NCBI RefSeq assembly: GCF_036010325.1
Contig: NZ_CP108549.1
Coordinates: 8,866,001 to 8,930,000, forward strand
Length of the DNA: 64,000 nucleotides
Direction: 5' to 3'
Source of the DNA: Streptomyces sp. NBC_01210
GTDB lineage: Bacteria > Actinomycetota > Actinomycetes > Streptomycetales > Streptomycetaceae
The position numbers were made by a program, and so were the translations under genes. Within the stretch, counting starts at the first letter, position 1. Every line of letters begins with the position of its first letter. The notes beneath the pieces are model-generated. The model was given only the letters and a program-made list of their open reading frames with translations, was not told where the DNA came from and did not search any database. This document shows, in pieces, positions 36,347 to 45,853 of this stretch.

Positions 36347-36505
36347 TCAGGCGTCGGCGGTGGTGATGTCGTGGCTGTCGATCACTTCAGAGATGCCGCG
36401 GGTCGCGATCGTGTCCGACCACGCGTCCAGGTTCCGGCCGAACCACTCTGGCAGCCCGAACACGGCTCGCTCACAACCAGACACTCTCAGCCGTAGCGCC
36501 ACTCT
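36347..36505 (-). pseudogene. Barstar-like fragment
   Basis: A minus-strand segment of ~35 residues, VFGLPEWFGRNLDAWSDT followed by ISEVIDSHDIT and a stop, resembles the central motif of barstar-family ribonuclease inhibitors (PxWFGRNLDA). The N-terminal strand is not recognisable and the other half is lost. Confidence 0.4.
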
Positions 36506-36677
36506 CGGTATGGGCCCCAAGGGTGGCGCTACTCGCCTCGCGGATGAACTCGCTGCGTGTCGTGATGGGTTGGAGGAGTTCGCCGGGTCAGCTCGGTGCC
36601 GCGCAGGCGAGCGTCCGGTGAAGGGCCGGGGTGCGACGCGGTCCGAGGTGCGGGTGGCCCGACAGCGCGCTGCAGCC

Positions 36678-37007
36678 ATGACCGCTACCGTGCTGGCGAT
36701 GATGCTCTGGGGCCTGCCGCAGGACGACCCGAAGCCCACCAGCACCGGCGCCCTCACCGGTCGCAGCATCACGATGACCACCAAGACGCCCGATCCGGTC
36801 AACCCCGACGGACCGTACCGTGACCGTCTGCTGTCGACCGAGCGGTTCGAGCAGTCCCTGCGGATTGTCATCAACTCGGTGGTGTTCCGCTCCTCCGGCC
36901 AGGACCTGACCACCACCGGCACCTACACCGAGATGGCCACCCGCCTCACCGAACCCGTCCTGCTGGGCCTGGCCGTCCTGGCCATCCGCGGCCGCGTCAA
37001 ACGTTGA
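36678..37007 (+). CDS. Hypothetical protein
   Basis: A 109-residue ORF with very strong G/C third positions, hence probably coding. It has a short hydrophobic N terminus (TATVLAMMLWGLP), a polar centre and a hydrophobic end (VLLGLAVLAIRGRVKR). The frame continues upstream to 36497, so the start is unsure and the gene may be a truncated piece. No family recognised. Confidence 0.5.
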   Translation: MTATVLAMMLWGLPQDDPKPTSTGALTGRSITMTTKTPDPVNPDGPYRDRLLSTERFEQSLRIVINSVVFRSSGQDLTTTGTYTEMATRLTEPVLLGLAVLAIRGRVKR

Positions 37008-37100
37008 CAGCTGTCGCTCCCACAGCAACGGAAACAGGCGACCACGGCGTCGGGCACTGAAGCACTCGGTGCGCCCCAACCGTCGCAAGCCGACCCGCGA

Positions 37101-37143
37101 AAGATTTCAGTGTGCAAGTCAGCGCCCCGCACAGTGAAATCTT
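37101..37143. repeat. Imperfect 15-bp inverted repeat
   Basis: AAGATTTCAGTGTGC (37101-37115) and GCACAGTGAAATCTT (37129-37143) pair with one mismatch around a 13-base loop, 94 bp after the previous gene. It could be a terminator or an insertion-sequence end. The rest of 37008-37525 shows nothing else. Confidence 0.5.
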
Positions 37144-37525
37144 CTGTGCAGCTCGGCAGAACTGCCCGCAGAGGCCGCGGCGGTACCGCAGCGGCGAGAC
37201 CAGGGCCTGGTCGTGCGGGGTCGCGGTGGGGCTCGGGTGCCCGCCCCGCCACAGGGCCCCCGGCGCGCGTCAGTGACCGCATCCGATGCGCATCCGGAGG
37301 GTGCGCACCGGTGCGCCGGCGAATGGAGGCGATGCGCACCGACCGTGATGCCGATCTCGAATTTTCCTCAAAGGTGCTCTTGATCCCCAGTTGCTTCGCG
37401 GAGCGAACCAACTGGGGATGGTCAGTGAGCGTCAGGGGCTGGTCCTGGTGTCAGACCCATGGGTGAAGATCGGCCCATGCTGCAAGCGAGAGACGAACGC
37501 GGTCGTCTGGTGAAGAAGCCCAACA

Positions 37526-37861
37526 GTGCTGAGTGAAATGGTGGCCAATTTGGGCCGGGGCAATGCCTTCGTGATCGTCGAGCGAGTTGACGACGAGGCA
37601 GATGGCGATTGGTATGTGCAAGTGTGGTTGAGGGACGACAACACCTATCAACTGGAGTTCCGGGACGGGACCGCAGCTGAGCACTATCAGACCCGGACGA
37701 TCTCCCAGGAGAAGGTGATCGACGCGCTGAGCGGGTGGGCCGGCGGTCGGTCGGGGTGGCAGGACGCCTTCATGTGGAACAACATCGGCAGCTGCTTTCG
37801 TCTGTGTCCCCGACATCGATGGGTGTGGGCGACTGCTTCGTACGCTCCACTCCGCGCCTGA
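37526..37861 (+). CDS. Conserved hypothetical protein, C terminus probably frameshifted
   Basis: A 111-residue ORF from GTG 37526. The first ~88 residues (ANLGRGNAFVIVERVDD, WYVQVWLRDDNTYQLEFRDG, VIDALSGWAGGRSGWQDAFMW) resemble a small Streptomyces family of ~90 residues with the pattern YQLE(F/Y)RDG...GW.W. After MWNNIG the sequence turns Cys/Arg-rich, suggesting that an indel has replaced the native stop. Function unknown. Confidence 0.55.
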   Translation: MLSEMVANLGRGNAFVIVERVDDEADGDWYVQVWLRDDNTYQLEFRDGTAAEHYQTRTISQEKVIDALSGWAGGRSGWQDAFMWNNIGSCFRLCPRHRWVWATASYAPLRA

Positions 37862-38116
37862 ACGTTCCGCGATCGGACCGCGAGAATGTGGATCACAGTC
37901 GTATGAACGGTGCCGCAGTCACCTGGGGCCGGTCCAGGATCTCGGTGGACGGGACATCGTCGCCGAGAACCTGGCCTGGCTCACGGGGCCCGGCGGAGCG
38001 TGGGTTTGGGTGTGGTGGCGGCCTTCGATCGGCTTCGTGGAGGTGATCGTCGGTCAGCGCCGGATAAGGGCGAGCGACGAGCAGTGTGGTGGCTCAGTTG
38101 CCAATGGTGTTGTGGG

Positions 38117-38803
38117 TCAGGTGGCCAGCAGGCCGCCGTCGATGTACAGGTCATGGGCGTTGATGCCGGTGTTGCGGAGCAGGAAATCGGTGGCGTCTGC
38201 GATCTCGGCCATCGTCACCAGTCGTCCGATCGGTGTCTGGGCCGAGTGCGGTGGGTTGGGAACGTCGCGCCATTTGGGGCTGTCGCCGATCAGGCCCGGA
38301 TGCAGGGCGTTGACGCGATGCGGAGCCATCTCCACCGCGAGGGTCTTCACCAGGCCGGTGATTCCGGCGTTGAAGGTGGTGACGACGGTCGAGCCTGGAT
38401 ACGGGCGTTCTTTGGCGAGCCCGCCGAAAAGAACGACGGAAGCGCCTGGGCTCAACCGGTCGCGCAGCACACGGACGGTCTCGGCGTAGCCGACGAGCTT
38501 CATGGTCACGGCCGTCACGGCATCAGCGATGTTGAACTGCGCCAGCGTGTTCGCGGCCTGCCCGACCGCGGTGATGACAAGATTGTCGACCTCGGCCACG
38601 TCGGCCAACGAGGCGCTGATCGTTTCGGGTTGGGCAAGGTCGAGGGCCAGCCCCCGGACGCCGACGCCGATCCCGGCGGCAATGGTCTCGGCCTGTGCCT
38701 TGTCCCTGCTGGTGATGATGACGTCGTCACCGCGGTCTGCGAAGTACTGGGCGATCACTCCGCCCAGGCCGCCGCTGCCGCCGACGATGAGTGTGCTGGT
38801 CAC
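38117..38803 (-). CDS. SDR-fold protein lacking the canonical catalytic Tyr/Lys
   Basis: A 228-residue short-chain dehydrogenase/reductase. The cofactor motif GGSGGLG is at 8-14. The usual YxxxK is replaced: Val141 and Asn145 occupy the Tyr and Lys positions (STVVTTFNAGITGLVKTLAVE, given here only to show alignment as VTTFNAGITGL). The rest of the fold (VNALHPGLIGDSP, YIDGG) is normal. The same change occurs in a known SDR subgroup, so this is probably a bound-cofactor or altered-chemistry protein. It overlaps the hemerythrin gene by 4 bp and is downstream in the operon. Confidence 0.88.
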   Translation of the reverse strand: MTSTLIVGGSGGLGGVIAQYFADRGDDVIITSRDKAQAETIAAGIGVGVRGLALDLAQPETISASLADVAEVDNLVITAVGQAANTLAQFNIADAVTAVTMKLVGYAETVRVLRDRLSPGASVVLFGGLAKERPYPGSTVVTTFNAGITGLVKTLAVEMAPHRVNALHPGLIGDSPKWRDVPNPPHSAQTPIGRLVTMAEIADATDFLLRNTGINAHDLYIDGGLLAT

Positions 38804-39453
38804 GCGATGACCGTCCTTACGTTGTCGGTTGTGTGAAGGCTGTTCAGGGTGGCTTTGGCCTGCTCACGCATGGCCGGCACGAGGGGAAGAACGGCTTGCG
38901 GCAGGTTCGCTGTGACCACCGCGAGCTCGGCGGGAGTGCCCACCTGTTCGAAGAAACCAAGGTTGAGGTGGGCCCCTACGGGCGGGGCCGAGGCGATCAC
39001 CGCGCGGGAGAACTCGGTCCAGGCTTCATCTGACATGTGCGCTGCCAACGCGGGAAACAGCACCGGTTCCTCGTGCTCAAGGTGCTGGTGCACCAGGTCG
39101 CGCACACTGGCTGCCGCGGCGGCCACCGCTGCCCGGTCCGCATCGTCCTGCACGGGAGCGACGGCGAGCGCGTCCAATGCCGCGTCCAGCGCATCGTGTT
39201 CCGTGCTGAGTTCGCTCAGCACGGCGCCGGCCACCGGGTTGGCGGCGATCAACTGCGGCCAGAGCACATCGTCTTCGCTCTCGTGGTGATGCCGCAGCGC
39301 CGCGACCAGGAAGTCACGCAGTTCGGCCAGTGCGGCCGACGGGGCGTTGTCGCGCTGTGCGGCGTCGGCCAGCAGGGACGTCGCGGCCCGGTGCATCTTG
39401 TGCAGTAGCCGCGTCTCGACGATCCCCGCGGACTCCGGCGGATTCGTGCTCAC
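38800..39453 (-). CDS. Hemerythrin-domain protein
   Basis: A 217-residue protein with an HHE-type four-helix bundle in its first ~150 residues; ligands appear in LLHKMHRAATSL, RHHHESEDDVLWP, TEHDALDAAL and HQHLEHEEPVLFP. GTG at 39453 has GGAGG six bases before it and is preferred over the ATG at 39471. It is first in an operon with the SDR gene and is divergent from a TetR gene; the palindrome at 39476-39501 lies just upstream. Confidence 0.9.
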   Translation of the reverse strand: MSTNPPESAGIVETRLLHKMHRAATSLLADAAQRDNAPSAALAELRDFLVAALRHHHESEDDVLWPQLIAANPVAGAVLSELSTEHDALDAALDALAVAPVQDDADRAAVAAAAASVRDLVHQHLEHEEPVLFPALAAHMSDEAWTEFSRAVIASAPPVGAHLNLGFFEQVGTPAELAVVTANLPQAVLPLVPAMREQAKATLNSLHTTDNVRTVIA

Positions 39454-39475
39454 AACAGCCTCCAATCTCAATGGA

Positions 39476-39501
39476 CCTTAATGTCCACTTGGATATTAAG
39501 G
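39476..39501. promoter_or_regulatory. 26-bp palindromic operator (TetR candidate)
   Basis: CCTTAATGTCC and GGATATTAAGG flank ACTT; the arms are inverted copies with one mismatch. The site lies 22 bp upstream of the hemerythrin gene and 63 bp upstream of the tetR gene, where a TetR-family repressor would control both. Confidence 0.7.
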
Positions 39502-39564
39502 GTACCAGCGGTCAGCGAGGACCCCCGGTGGCCGGCACTACAGTGATCAGATGAAGGAGTCGCC

Positions 39565-40206
39565 ATGAACGGTCAGGAAGTGTCCGAGAAGCCACTGCGC
39601 ACGCGCCGACGGGACCCGGAGGGACACCGAGCAGCCATTCTGGAGGCGGCTCGTCACGCCTTCGCCGAGCGTGGTTACGCCCGCACGACCCTCCGCGAAA
39701 TCGCGAGCCGAGCCGGTGTCACCCACGGTCTGATCACGCGTCAGTTCCAGTCCAAAGAGCGACTCTTCCTCGCGGCTGTGCCCGGTAACAGCGACCTGGA
39801 ACGGGTAGTTGCCGGAGACCCGGCGACACTGCCCGACCGGATTGCCCACGCCTTCGTCCAGCGGATGGAGACCGACGCCGTCAACGACCCACTCGTCGCC
39901 CTCGTGCGCAGTGCCGCGTCCGACGAGCGTGCAGCCGCTCACCTCCTGGTCGCGATGCAGGAGCACAGTGCCGCTGCGTACCGGTCCGTGCTCTCCCCCA
40001 ACGCACCGGCAGCGCTCGGCGATGACTTGGACACCCGCGTAGCACTCGTGGGGTCACACATGATCGGAGTGGTCTTCAGCCGGTACATCGCACGAACCGA
40101 GCCACTTGCCTCGATGCCACCCGAGCAGCTCACCGAACACCTCACCCGGATACTGCGGCACATCCTCTTCGATGATGCCCCCGCACCTCGGAATCCGCCC
40201 CAGTGA
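39565..40206 (+). CDS. TetR/AcrR family transcriptional regulator
   Basis: A 213-residue TetR-type regulator. The N-terminal HTH is clear (ILEAARHAFAERGYARTTLREIA, then RAGVTHGLITRQFQSKERLF, shown in parts). The ATG at 39565 follows AAGGAG. It is divergent from the hemerythrin-SDR operon, and a perfect-type operator lies between them, so autoregulation and repression of that operon are likely. The ligand is unknown; a redox or electrophile signal would fit the operon. Confidence 0.92.
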   Translation: MNGQEVSEKPLRTRRRDPEGHRAAILEAARHAFAERGYARTTLREIASRAGVTHGLITRQFQSKERLFLAAVPGNSDLERVVAGDPATLPDRIAHAFVQRMETDAVNDPLVALVRSAASDERAAAHLLVAMQEHSAAAYRSVLSPNAPAALGDDLDTRVALVGSHMIGVVFSRYIARTEPLASMPPEQLTEHLTRILRHILFDDAPAPRNPPQ

Positions 40207-40495
40207 ACAGGGACTTCGTCCACGCGGAGGTCCGCGTCGGGGACTACGAGGACATCGCAGCCGATCAAGACATGAACGACAGACGAGTCGGAACATACGC
40301 CGAGACAGTTTCGACTGCCGCGGGGGCGGCGGCGCAGGTTGGCGACGGCAAAAAGTCAACCGGCAGACCATCGCCAACGTCCTGGCCGGCGCCACCTGGC
40401 CCGACCTGCTGCCGCCTGCCCCTGGCCGACCCCGAGCCGTAAGCCTTCGCCATGTTGTCGAACGGCCTTGCACATCCCACTACTTGGAGCAGTTT

Positions 40496-41092
40496 ATGAG
40501 TGACGCATACTCACCCATCCCAGAACTGAACCTCCTCAAGGAGCTGGAGGAACGAATCGGAGTCGATAACATCTCGCCTGGGTTCTACCTGACGGACTTC
40601 GGAGACACCGCGAGCATCAGCACCTGGTCGAAGGATTCGGAGTTCCTCGACAGCCTTCTCTCTTTCGCGAATGCCAACGCTTCCAATTCGATCTACGCCC
40701 TCTGGCGCATCGACCGGCGCGCCGACCTGGCCACTCTGCCCGTCGTGGTGTTCGGAGACGAAGGTGGGATCGCTGTCGTCTCACGCAACCTCCGGGATCT
40801 GTTCCAGCAACTCGGATGCAACCGGTCGATCACGGTCGGGGACTACAGCGCCGGTTTCAGTGACGACGAAGACGACGAAGACGAACAGGGGCCTCATGCG
40901 GAGTATCTCGCATGGCTGCGACAGCATCTGGACCTGACGTCGACGCCCGATCCCAACGCCCTCGTGGTCGCAGCCGAGAAAGAAGTGGCAGTTCAGTTTG
41001 CGAACTGGGTCGGGCGCTTCATAGACGACGAGGACTTCGTGGAGGACTTCCTGCACGAGATCGCATGGGCGCACAAAGAATCAGATGGCTGA
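40496..41092 (+). CDS. SUKH-like (SMI1/KNR4-type) hypothetical protein
   Basis: A 198-residue acidic protein. The region YALWRIDRRADLATLPVV, VFGDEGGIAVVSRNLRDL resembles the SUKH/SMI1-KNR4 fold found in many immunity proteins, and a strongly acidic loop follows (DDEDDEDEQ). ATG at 40496 follows TTGGAGC. No toxin gene lies beside it. Assignment is by pattern only. Confidence 0.6.
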   Translation: MSDAYSPIPELNLLKELEERIGVDNISPGFYLTDFGDTASISTWSKDSEFLDSLLSFANANASNSIYALWRIDRRADLATLPVVVFGDEGGIAVVSRNLRDLFQQLGCNRSITVGDYSAGFSDDEDDEDEQGPHAEYLAWLRQHLDLTSTPDPNALVVAAEKEVAVQFANWVGRFIDDEDFVEDFLHEIAWAHKESDG

Positions 41093-41289
41093 GGGGTGTG
41101 TGGCTAGGCAGGTGGTCGTCATTTCCAGCGGGATCGTTGCCCGAGAGCCCTTCTCCAGGCTGACCTGGCCAATGGGCTGCTTCCTGAGATCCGCGATCTC
41201 GACCCCTCGCATGTTCGCGAACTTGCTGGGACCAGCTTGGTGACTCAAGTCGATCTGTGGAAGGTGTCGGCGTTCGCGGGAAAGTGCAC

Positions 41290-41405
41290 AGCTCGGTACA
41301 CGGCTACGTGCCCACCAGGTGGGGCGTCGTCGGTGCGTCCGGCACCACCAACTGGAGCAGCTCCCACAACTCGTCCGGCACCAGCCGCTCGACTGTCCCC
41401 ATTCC
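41290..41405 (-). mobile_element. IS5-type transposase N-terminal scrap
   Basis: The minus strand reads VERLVPDELWELLQLVVPD followed by APTTP and a stop. This is the N-terminal signature of IS5-type transposases. It is the only part left here. Confidence 0.5.
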
Positions 41406-41427
41406 CGGCACTGCGAGCTACCGTCGA

Positions 41428-42123
41428 TCAAGCCAACGTCTTGTCGTGCTGCCGGCGCACCATCTCGGTGATCCAGATGGGCGCGAACGGAGACGTGCAG
41501 CCTGCGGAAGTCGGGTAGTCCTTGAGGACCCCCAGGCGCTCACCGATGTCGATTGCACGGGTGCGGTGCTCGGCGTGCTTGATCCCGATCTGAGCCAGGC
41601 AGTGGTTCATCGCCCACTGCAGGCGATCCGGGGCGTCTTTCATCTTCGCCTCGATGATGTCGAGCAGTCCTGCGAGGTCGAGGCCCTCGGGCTTCGTCGC
41701 CACGCGTTCGGTGGTCAGCGCCCAGCCGGCACTCGCGACCACTGGATCCGGATCGGCGGACCAGGCCAGGCGCAGCTCTTCGGAGTGCGGGTTCTTCTTC
41801 ACCACGTAGTTCACGAGCCAGTCGTGCACCTTGGGTGTACGTGCCTCGCGCAACATGACGTCCAACTCGTCACGCTCGAACGCCTTCGGGCGGCAGATCA
41901 GGATCGCCAGCAGTCTCGCCGCAGTGTCATCCGTCTCCCAGAGCTGGCACGCGAGTTCCTGCTGCGTCTTCAGCCGTTTCGCGAGCGCGCGCAGCTTGCT
42001 GAGGTTCACACCGTGATCGTCACCGTGTTTCTCGTTCACCTCGCGCGCCTTCGGGTCCTCGAGCTCGGCCAGCTCGGCCATCACCTCGGCGACCGTCGTC
42101 TCGGTCAGTGTCGTCCCGGCCAC
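41428..42123 (-). CDS. DNA alkylation repair (AlkD-like) HEAT-repeat protein
   Basis: A 231-residue all-helical protein of the DNA-alkylation-repair family. Helical repeats include LRALAKRLKTQQELACQLWE, ARLLAILICRPKAFERDELD, and WLVNYVVKKNPHSEELRLAWS followed by WALTTERVA; the conserved Trp and the Asp-containing repeats fit. GTG at 42123 follows AGGAGG. AlkD-type enzymes excise 3- and 7-alkylpurines without base flipping. Not every family member has been tested. Confidence 0.8.
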   Translation of the reverse strand: MAGTTLTETTVAEVMAELAELEDPKAREVNEKHGDDHGVNLSKLRALAKRLKTQQELACQLWETDDTAARLLAILICRPKAFERDELDVMLREARTPKVHDWLVNYVVKKNPHSEELRLAWSADPDPVVASAGWALTTERVATKPEGLDLAGLLDIIEAKMKDAPDRLQWAMNHCLAQIGIKHAEHRTRAIDIGERLGVLKDYPTSAGCTSPFAPIWITEMVRRQHDKTLA

Positions 42124-42199
42124 CTGAGCCTCCTGTCCATTACGTCAGAGATTCACCCTACGACGAGCCGACCGAAGAAAGCCGGGCGCCCAAGATTGC

Positions 42200-43432
42200 A
42201 ACATCCGGCCCTCACGGGCTTCGGCGACGCCGGACCCGCCGCTGAGATCGGTCTCGTGGCGCAGCAGGACATCGAGCAGCTGCTCGGCGGGCGGGCGGAC
42301 GAGCTCGGCGTCGACGTGCGCCGGGGAGTGGAGCTGACCGGCTTCGACGCGGACGACGGGGCCGTCACCGTGTGGACGAGCGGCGGGGCGATACGCGCCG
42401 GCTGGCTCGTGGGCTGCGACGGCGGCCGCAGCACTGTCCGCAAGCTCGCGGGGTTCGAATTTCCCGGTACGGACCCGGAGATCACCTGTCACCAGGCGGT
42501 CGTGGAGATGACCGGCGCAGAGGACCTGAAGGTCGGCTGGACCGCCACGGACGCCGGTGTGTACGCCCACGGGCCGATGCCGGGCCGCGTCGTCACCGTG
42601 GAGTTCGACGGCCCGTCGGCCGACCGGGACGCGCCGGTCACCACCGAGGACCTCCAGGCGCGGCTGCGCCGCGCATCCGGCGTGGACGTCACGATCACCG
42701 GGGTGCGGACCGCGACCCGCTTCACCGACCACGCCCGCCAGGTCACGGAGTACCGCAAGGGCCGGGTGCTGCTGGCGGGCGACGCGGCACACGTGCACTC
42801 CGCGTTCGGGAGCCAGGGGCTGAGCCTGGGTATCGGGGACGCGATGAACCTCGGCTGGAAGCTCGCCGCGGTGATCGGCGGCCGGGCGCCGGAAGGGCTG
42901 CTGGACACGTACACCTCCGAGCGGCACCCGGTCGGCGCGTGGGTCCTGGACTGGACCCGGTCCCAGGTCGCGGCCATGCGCCCGGACCCGCAGTCCCGGG
43001 CCCTGCGCGAGATCGTCAGCGACCTGGCGGGGACGGTCGTGGGCACCACGTACCTCACCGCGCGGCTCAACGGTGCCGGGGTGCGGTACGACCTGCCGGG
43101 CGAGCACCCGCTGACCGGCCGCAGCGCCCCGGACCTCGAACTCACCGACGGCGGCCGCCTCGCGGACCACCTCCACGGCGGCCGGGCGCTCCTGCTCGAC
43201 CTCACCGACGACCCGGGGCTCCGGGCCCTCGCCGCGGGGTACGCCGGCCGCGTCGACACCCTGACAGCCGGCTGCCCGTCCCGCCCGGAACTGGCGGCGG
43301 TCCTCGTCCGTCCGGACGGCTTCACGGCCTGGGCGGCCGACGCGGGGGCGAGGCGCCGACGTCGACGGCCGGGCTGGCAGAGGCGTTGGGGAGTGGTTCG
43401 GAGTGCCGGAGGGCGCGGTGACGCCGGGCTGA
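42200..43432 (+). pseudogene. FAD-dependent aromatic hydroxylase, missing its N terminus
   Basis: The C-terminal ~400 residues of a PheA/TfdB/RifMO-type flavoprotein monooxygenase. The DG motif (GCDGGRSTVRKLAG) and the GD motif (LLAGDAAHVHSAFGSQGLSLG) are intact. The N-terminal FAD-binding GxGxxG strand (~100 residues) is absent. At the 3' end a frameshift near 43350 moves the last ~25 residues (EWFGVPEGAVTPG, stop at 43432) out of frame. The product, if made, could not bind FAD properly. Confidence 0.8.
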
Positions 43433-43763
43433 TCCGCCGCTCCCGGTGGGCCGGGGACGTGAACTGTGCCCCCTGCCCGCTGTGTTCGTGGTCCTCCACG
43501 ATGGCCCGGGCCCGGGAATCCGGCCGCCGGGCATTGTGGGAGCCGCGTCGGGCAGCACCGGCAAGGCCCCCGCACCGGCCGTGGTGCGAGTGCGGACCGG
43601 CGCCGCCGGCGACCAGGCCCGCTTGCGGGCGGACTCGTGGCCGTCGAGGGGGCGGTCGCGGACGTACTCATGTTTGATCGTCCCCAGGCGAATAGCGCAA
43701 GGTCGGAATACTGCCTTTCCAACAATCGGCCTGGGACGCGTCCAGGCGCGCCCAGGCTGCGTG
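43433..43763. other. No convincing gene
   Basis: About 330 bp between the monooxygenase remnant and the response regulator. Several long frames exist on both strands because of the high G+C, but none shows a recognisable family. Confidence 0.4.
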
Positions 43764-44441
43764 TCAGCCTGCGCCGCCCGGGGTGACCAGGCCTGTCTCG
43801 TACGCCACCACCACGGCCTGCGCCCTGCTACCCAGGTCCAGCTTGGTCATGGTGCGGTTGAGGTGCGTCTTGACGGTCGCCTCGCTGATGAACAGCTCTC
43901 CGGCGATCTCCAGATTGGACAGGCCGCGCCCGGTCAGCCTCAGCACCTCTACCTCCCGGGACGTCAACGCTCCCAGATCGGGCGGCGGTTCGTCCGTCGC
44001 TGCCGTGGGACCGCACTGCCGTGCGAACGCCTCGACGAGTCGGCGCGTGACGCTGGGCGCGAAGAGCGCGTCGCCTCCGTCGACCGCCGCCACCGCCGCA
44101 AGCAGCCGCTCCGGACCCGAGTCCTTGAGCAGAAAGCCGGAGGCACCGGCGCGCAGCGCCCCGTAGACATACTCGTCCAGGTCGAAGGTGGTCAGGACGA
44201 GGACGCGGGGCGCCGGGTCGGCCGCGTCGGCGAGGATCTTCTCGGTGGCCGCGATGCCGCTCATGCCGGGCATCCGAATGTCCATCAGAATCACATCGGG
44301 GCAGGTCGCCGCCGCCAGCGCGACGGCCTCCTCGCCGTCGCCCGCCTCGCCGACGACCTCGATGCCGGGTGCCGCGTGCAGCAGCCCCACCAGTCCCGCG
44401 CGGATCAGGAACTGGTCGTCGACGACGAGCACCCTGGTCAT
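43764..44441 (-). CDS. NarL/LuxR-type response regulator
   Basis: A 225-residue two-component regulator. The receiver domain has DD near the N terminus, the phospho-acceptor in VILMDIRMPG, and Lys in LLKDSGPERL. The C-terminal LuxR HTH is typical (LTSREVEVLRLTGRGLSNLEI, then ATVKTHLNRTMTKL). ATG at 44441 overlaps the TGA of the kinase gene by 4 bp. It should be phosphorylated by that kinase. Confidence 0.95.
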   Translation of the reverse strand: MTRVLVVDDQFLIRAGLVGLLHAAPGIEVVGEAGDGEEAVALAAATCPDVILMDIRMPGMSGIAATEKILADAADPAPRVLVLTTFDLDEYVYGALRAGASGFLLKDSGPERLLAAVAAVDGGDALFAPSVTRRLVEAFARQCGPTAATDEPPPDLGALTSREVEVLRLTGRGLSNLEIAGELFISEATVKTHLNRTMTKLDLGSRAQAVVVAYETGLVTPGGAG

Positions 44442-45592
44442 CCCGAAGTGTCTTCTCCCTCGCGTACGGCCTGCGTGGAGGTGGGCAGGGTCATGCGCAC
44501 CGCAAAACCCCCCTCGCTCCGCGGGCCGATGTCGACCCGCCCGCCGTAGAGCTTGGCCCGTTCTCGCATGCCGATCAACCCGTGCCCGCCGCCGGACCGA
44601 AGCTTGTCCGGAATCACCCCCTCTCCGTCGTTCGTGACGGCCACTTCCAACTGCCGCTGCCCATAGTGCAGTTCCACGTCCGCGCGGGCTCCCGGTGCGT
44701 GCTTCAGTACGTTGGTCAGCGCCTCCTGAACCACGCGGTACGCACAGAGTTCGACCCCGGGCGGGAGTGGGCGCGCCGTGCCCTCGACCCGCAGCTCGAT
44801 CCGTATGCCACCGGCCCGCACGCGTTCGACCATCTCCCCGAGACGCGCGAGACCCGGCATCGGTGTGGCCGGAACGCCGTCCTCTTCGGAGGCTCTCAAC
44901 ACCCAGAGCATGCGACGGAGTTCCTCAAGCGCCTCCGCGCTGGTGCCGGAGATCGTGGCGAGCGCACCACGTGCCGTGTCCCGGTCCGAGTCGAAGACAA
45001 AACCGGCCAGTCCCGCCTGCACCGAGATCACCGACATGTGGTGGGCCACCACATCGTGAAGCTCGCGCGCGATCCTGCCGCGTTCCTCGGCCACTTCGCG
45101 GCGGGCCCGTTCGGCCTGCTCCGCACGGAGTCTGCGGGCGAGTTCGGACGCGCGACGCGCGGTGGCGCCGAAGCGCCAGAGCACGGCAGGGAAGACGAGA
45201 GCCTGGCCGACGACGGACTGCATGGAGTCGGTGTGGCTCACCACGCCCGCGTAGATCCAGATCCCGGCCATCACCGCGGCCCAAGCCACGGAGGTACGCA
45301 CGGGACGCAGCGACGCGACCGTATAGACGGCGAGCATCGGGCCGAAGGTGTTCACGACGGGCCAGTAGCCGGCGCTGACGTAGCAGAACCACACGAGGTG
45401 GACGAAGCAGCAGACCGCGACCGGCGCCTTGCTGCGCACCGCGAGCGGCAGATTGACCAGCGCCACCAGGGCATAGGCGGGCGCGTCCAGCGACGACCAC
45501 CCCTGACTCGCGGCCTCCTGCCCGAGCAGTACGGCCACGCTGGTGAGCGCCACGGCGATCAGCGCGTCGGCGGCGAGGGGGCGGATCCGCAT
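44438..45592 (-). CDS. Sensor histidine kinase (HisKA_3 type)
   Basis: A 384-residue kinase. Residues ~10-145 contain about five membrane segments and no large extracellular loop. The dimerisation/phospho-acceptor motif is RIARELHDVVAHHMSVIS, and the HATPase domain has the N-box (VVQEALTNVLKHAPGA) and the G-box (SGGGHGLIGMRERA). ATG at 45592 is used; a longer frame to 45631 is possible. It is cotranscribed with the response regulator. Its signal is probably sensed in or near the membrane. Confidence 0.94.
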   Translation of the reverse strand: MRIRPLAADALIAVALTSVAVLLGQEAASQGWSSLDAPAYALVALVNLPLAVRSKAPVAVCCFVHLVWFCYVSAGYWPVVNTFGPMLAVYTVASLRPVRTSVAWAAVMAGIWIYAGVVSHTDSMQSVVGQALVFPAVLWRFGATARRASELARRLRAEQAERARREVAEERGRIARELHDVVAHHMSVISVQAGLAGFVFDSDRDTARGALATISGTSAEALEELRRMLWVLRASEEDGVPATPMPGLARLGEMVERVRAGGIRIELRVEGTARPLPPGVELCAYRVVQEALTNVLKHAPGARADVELHYGQRQLEVAVTNDGEGVIPDKLRSGGGHGLIGMRERAKLYGGRVDIGPRSEGGFAVRMTLPTSTQAVREGEDTSG

Positions 45593-45853
45593 CGCCGCAG
45601 CGTAGCCGTGGGCCCGACGACGGCACGTCAAACTGCCGCGGTACCACGAAAGTTGCAGGAACCGCGCGCCTACTGCCCAGGGCTGGCGAGGAGTTCAACC
45701 CGGCGCTGGCCGCTGCCCGGGTGGCGGCGCCCGTAGCTTCTTGGACCAGCACCACGGCGCTCGGCCGACCACCGCAGCGCCACACGGATCACAGGTCGAC
45801 CTGAGGTACCCAACGGGGGTCCCGGCCAGTGGTTCAGGAAGGAATGCGACAGC

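Noticed and set aside
41257..43677. One 806-codon reading frame treated as a single large protein
   Set aside because: Only the part after ~42200 is coding (monooxygenase remnant); the earlier part is antisense to the AlkD-like gene.
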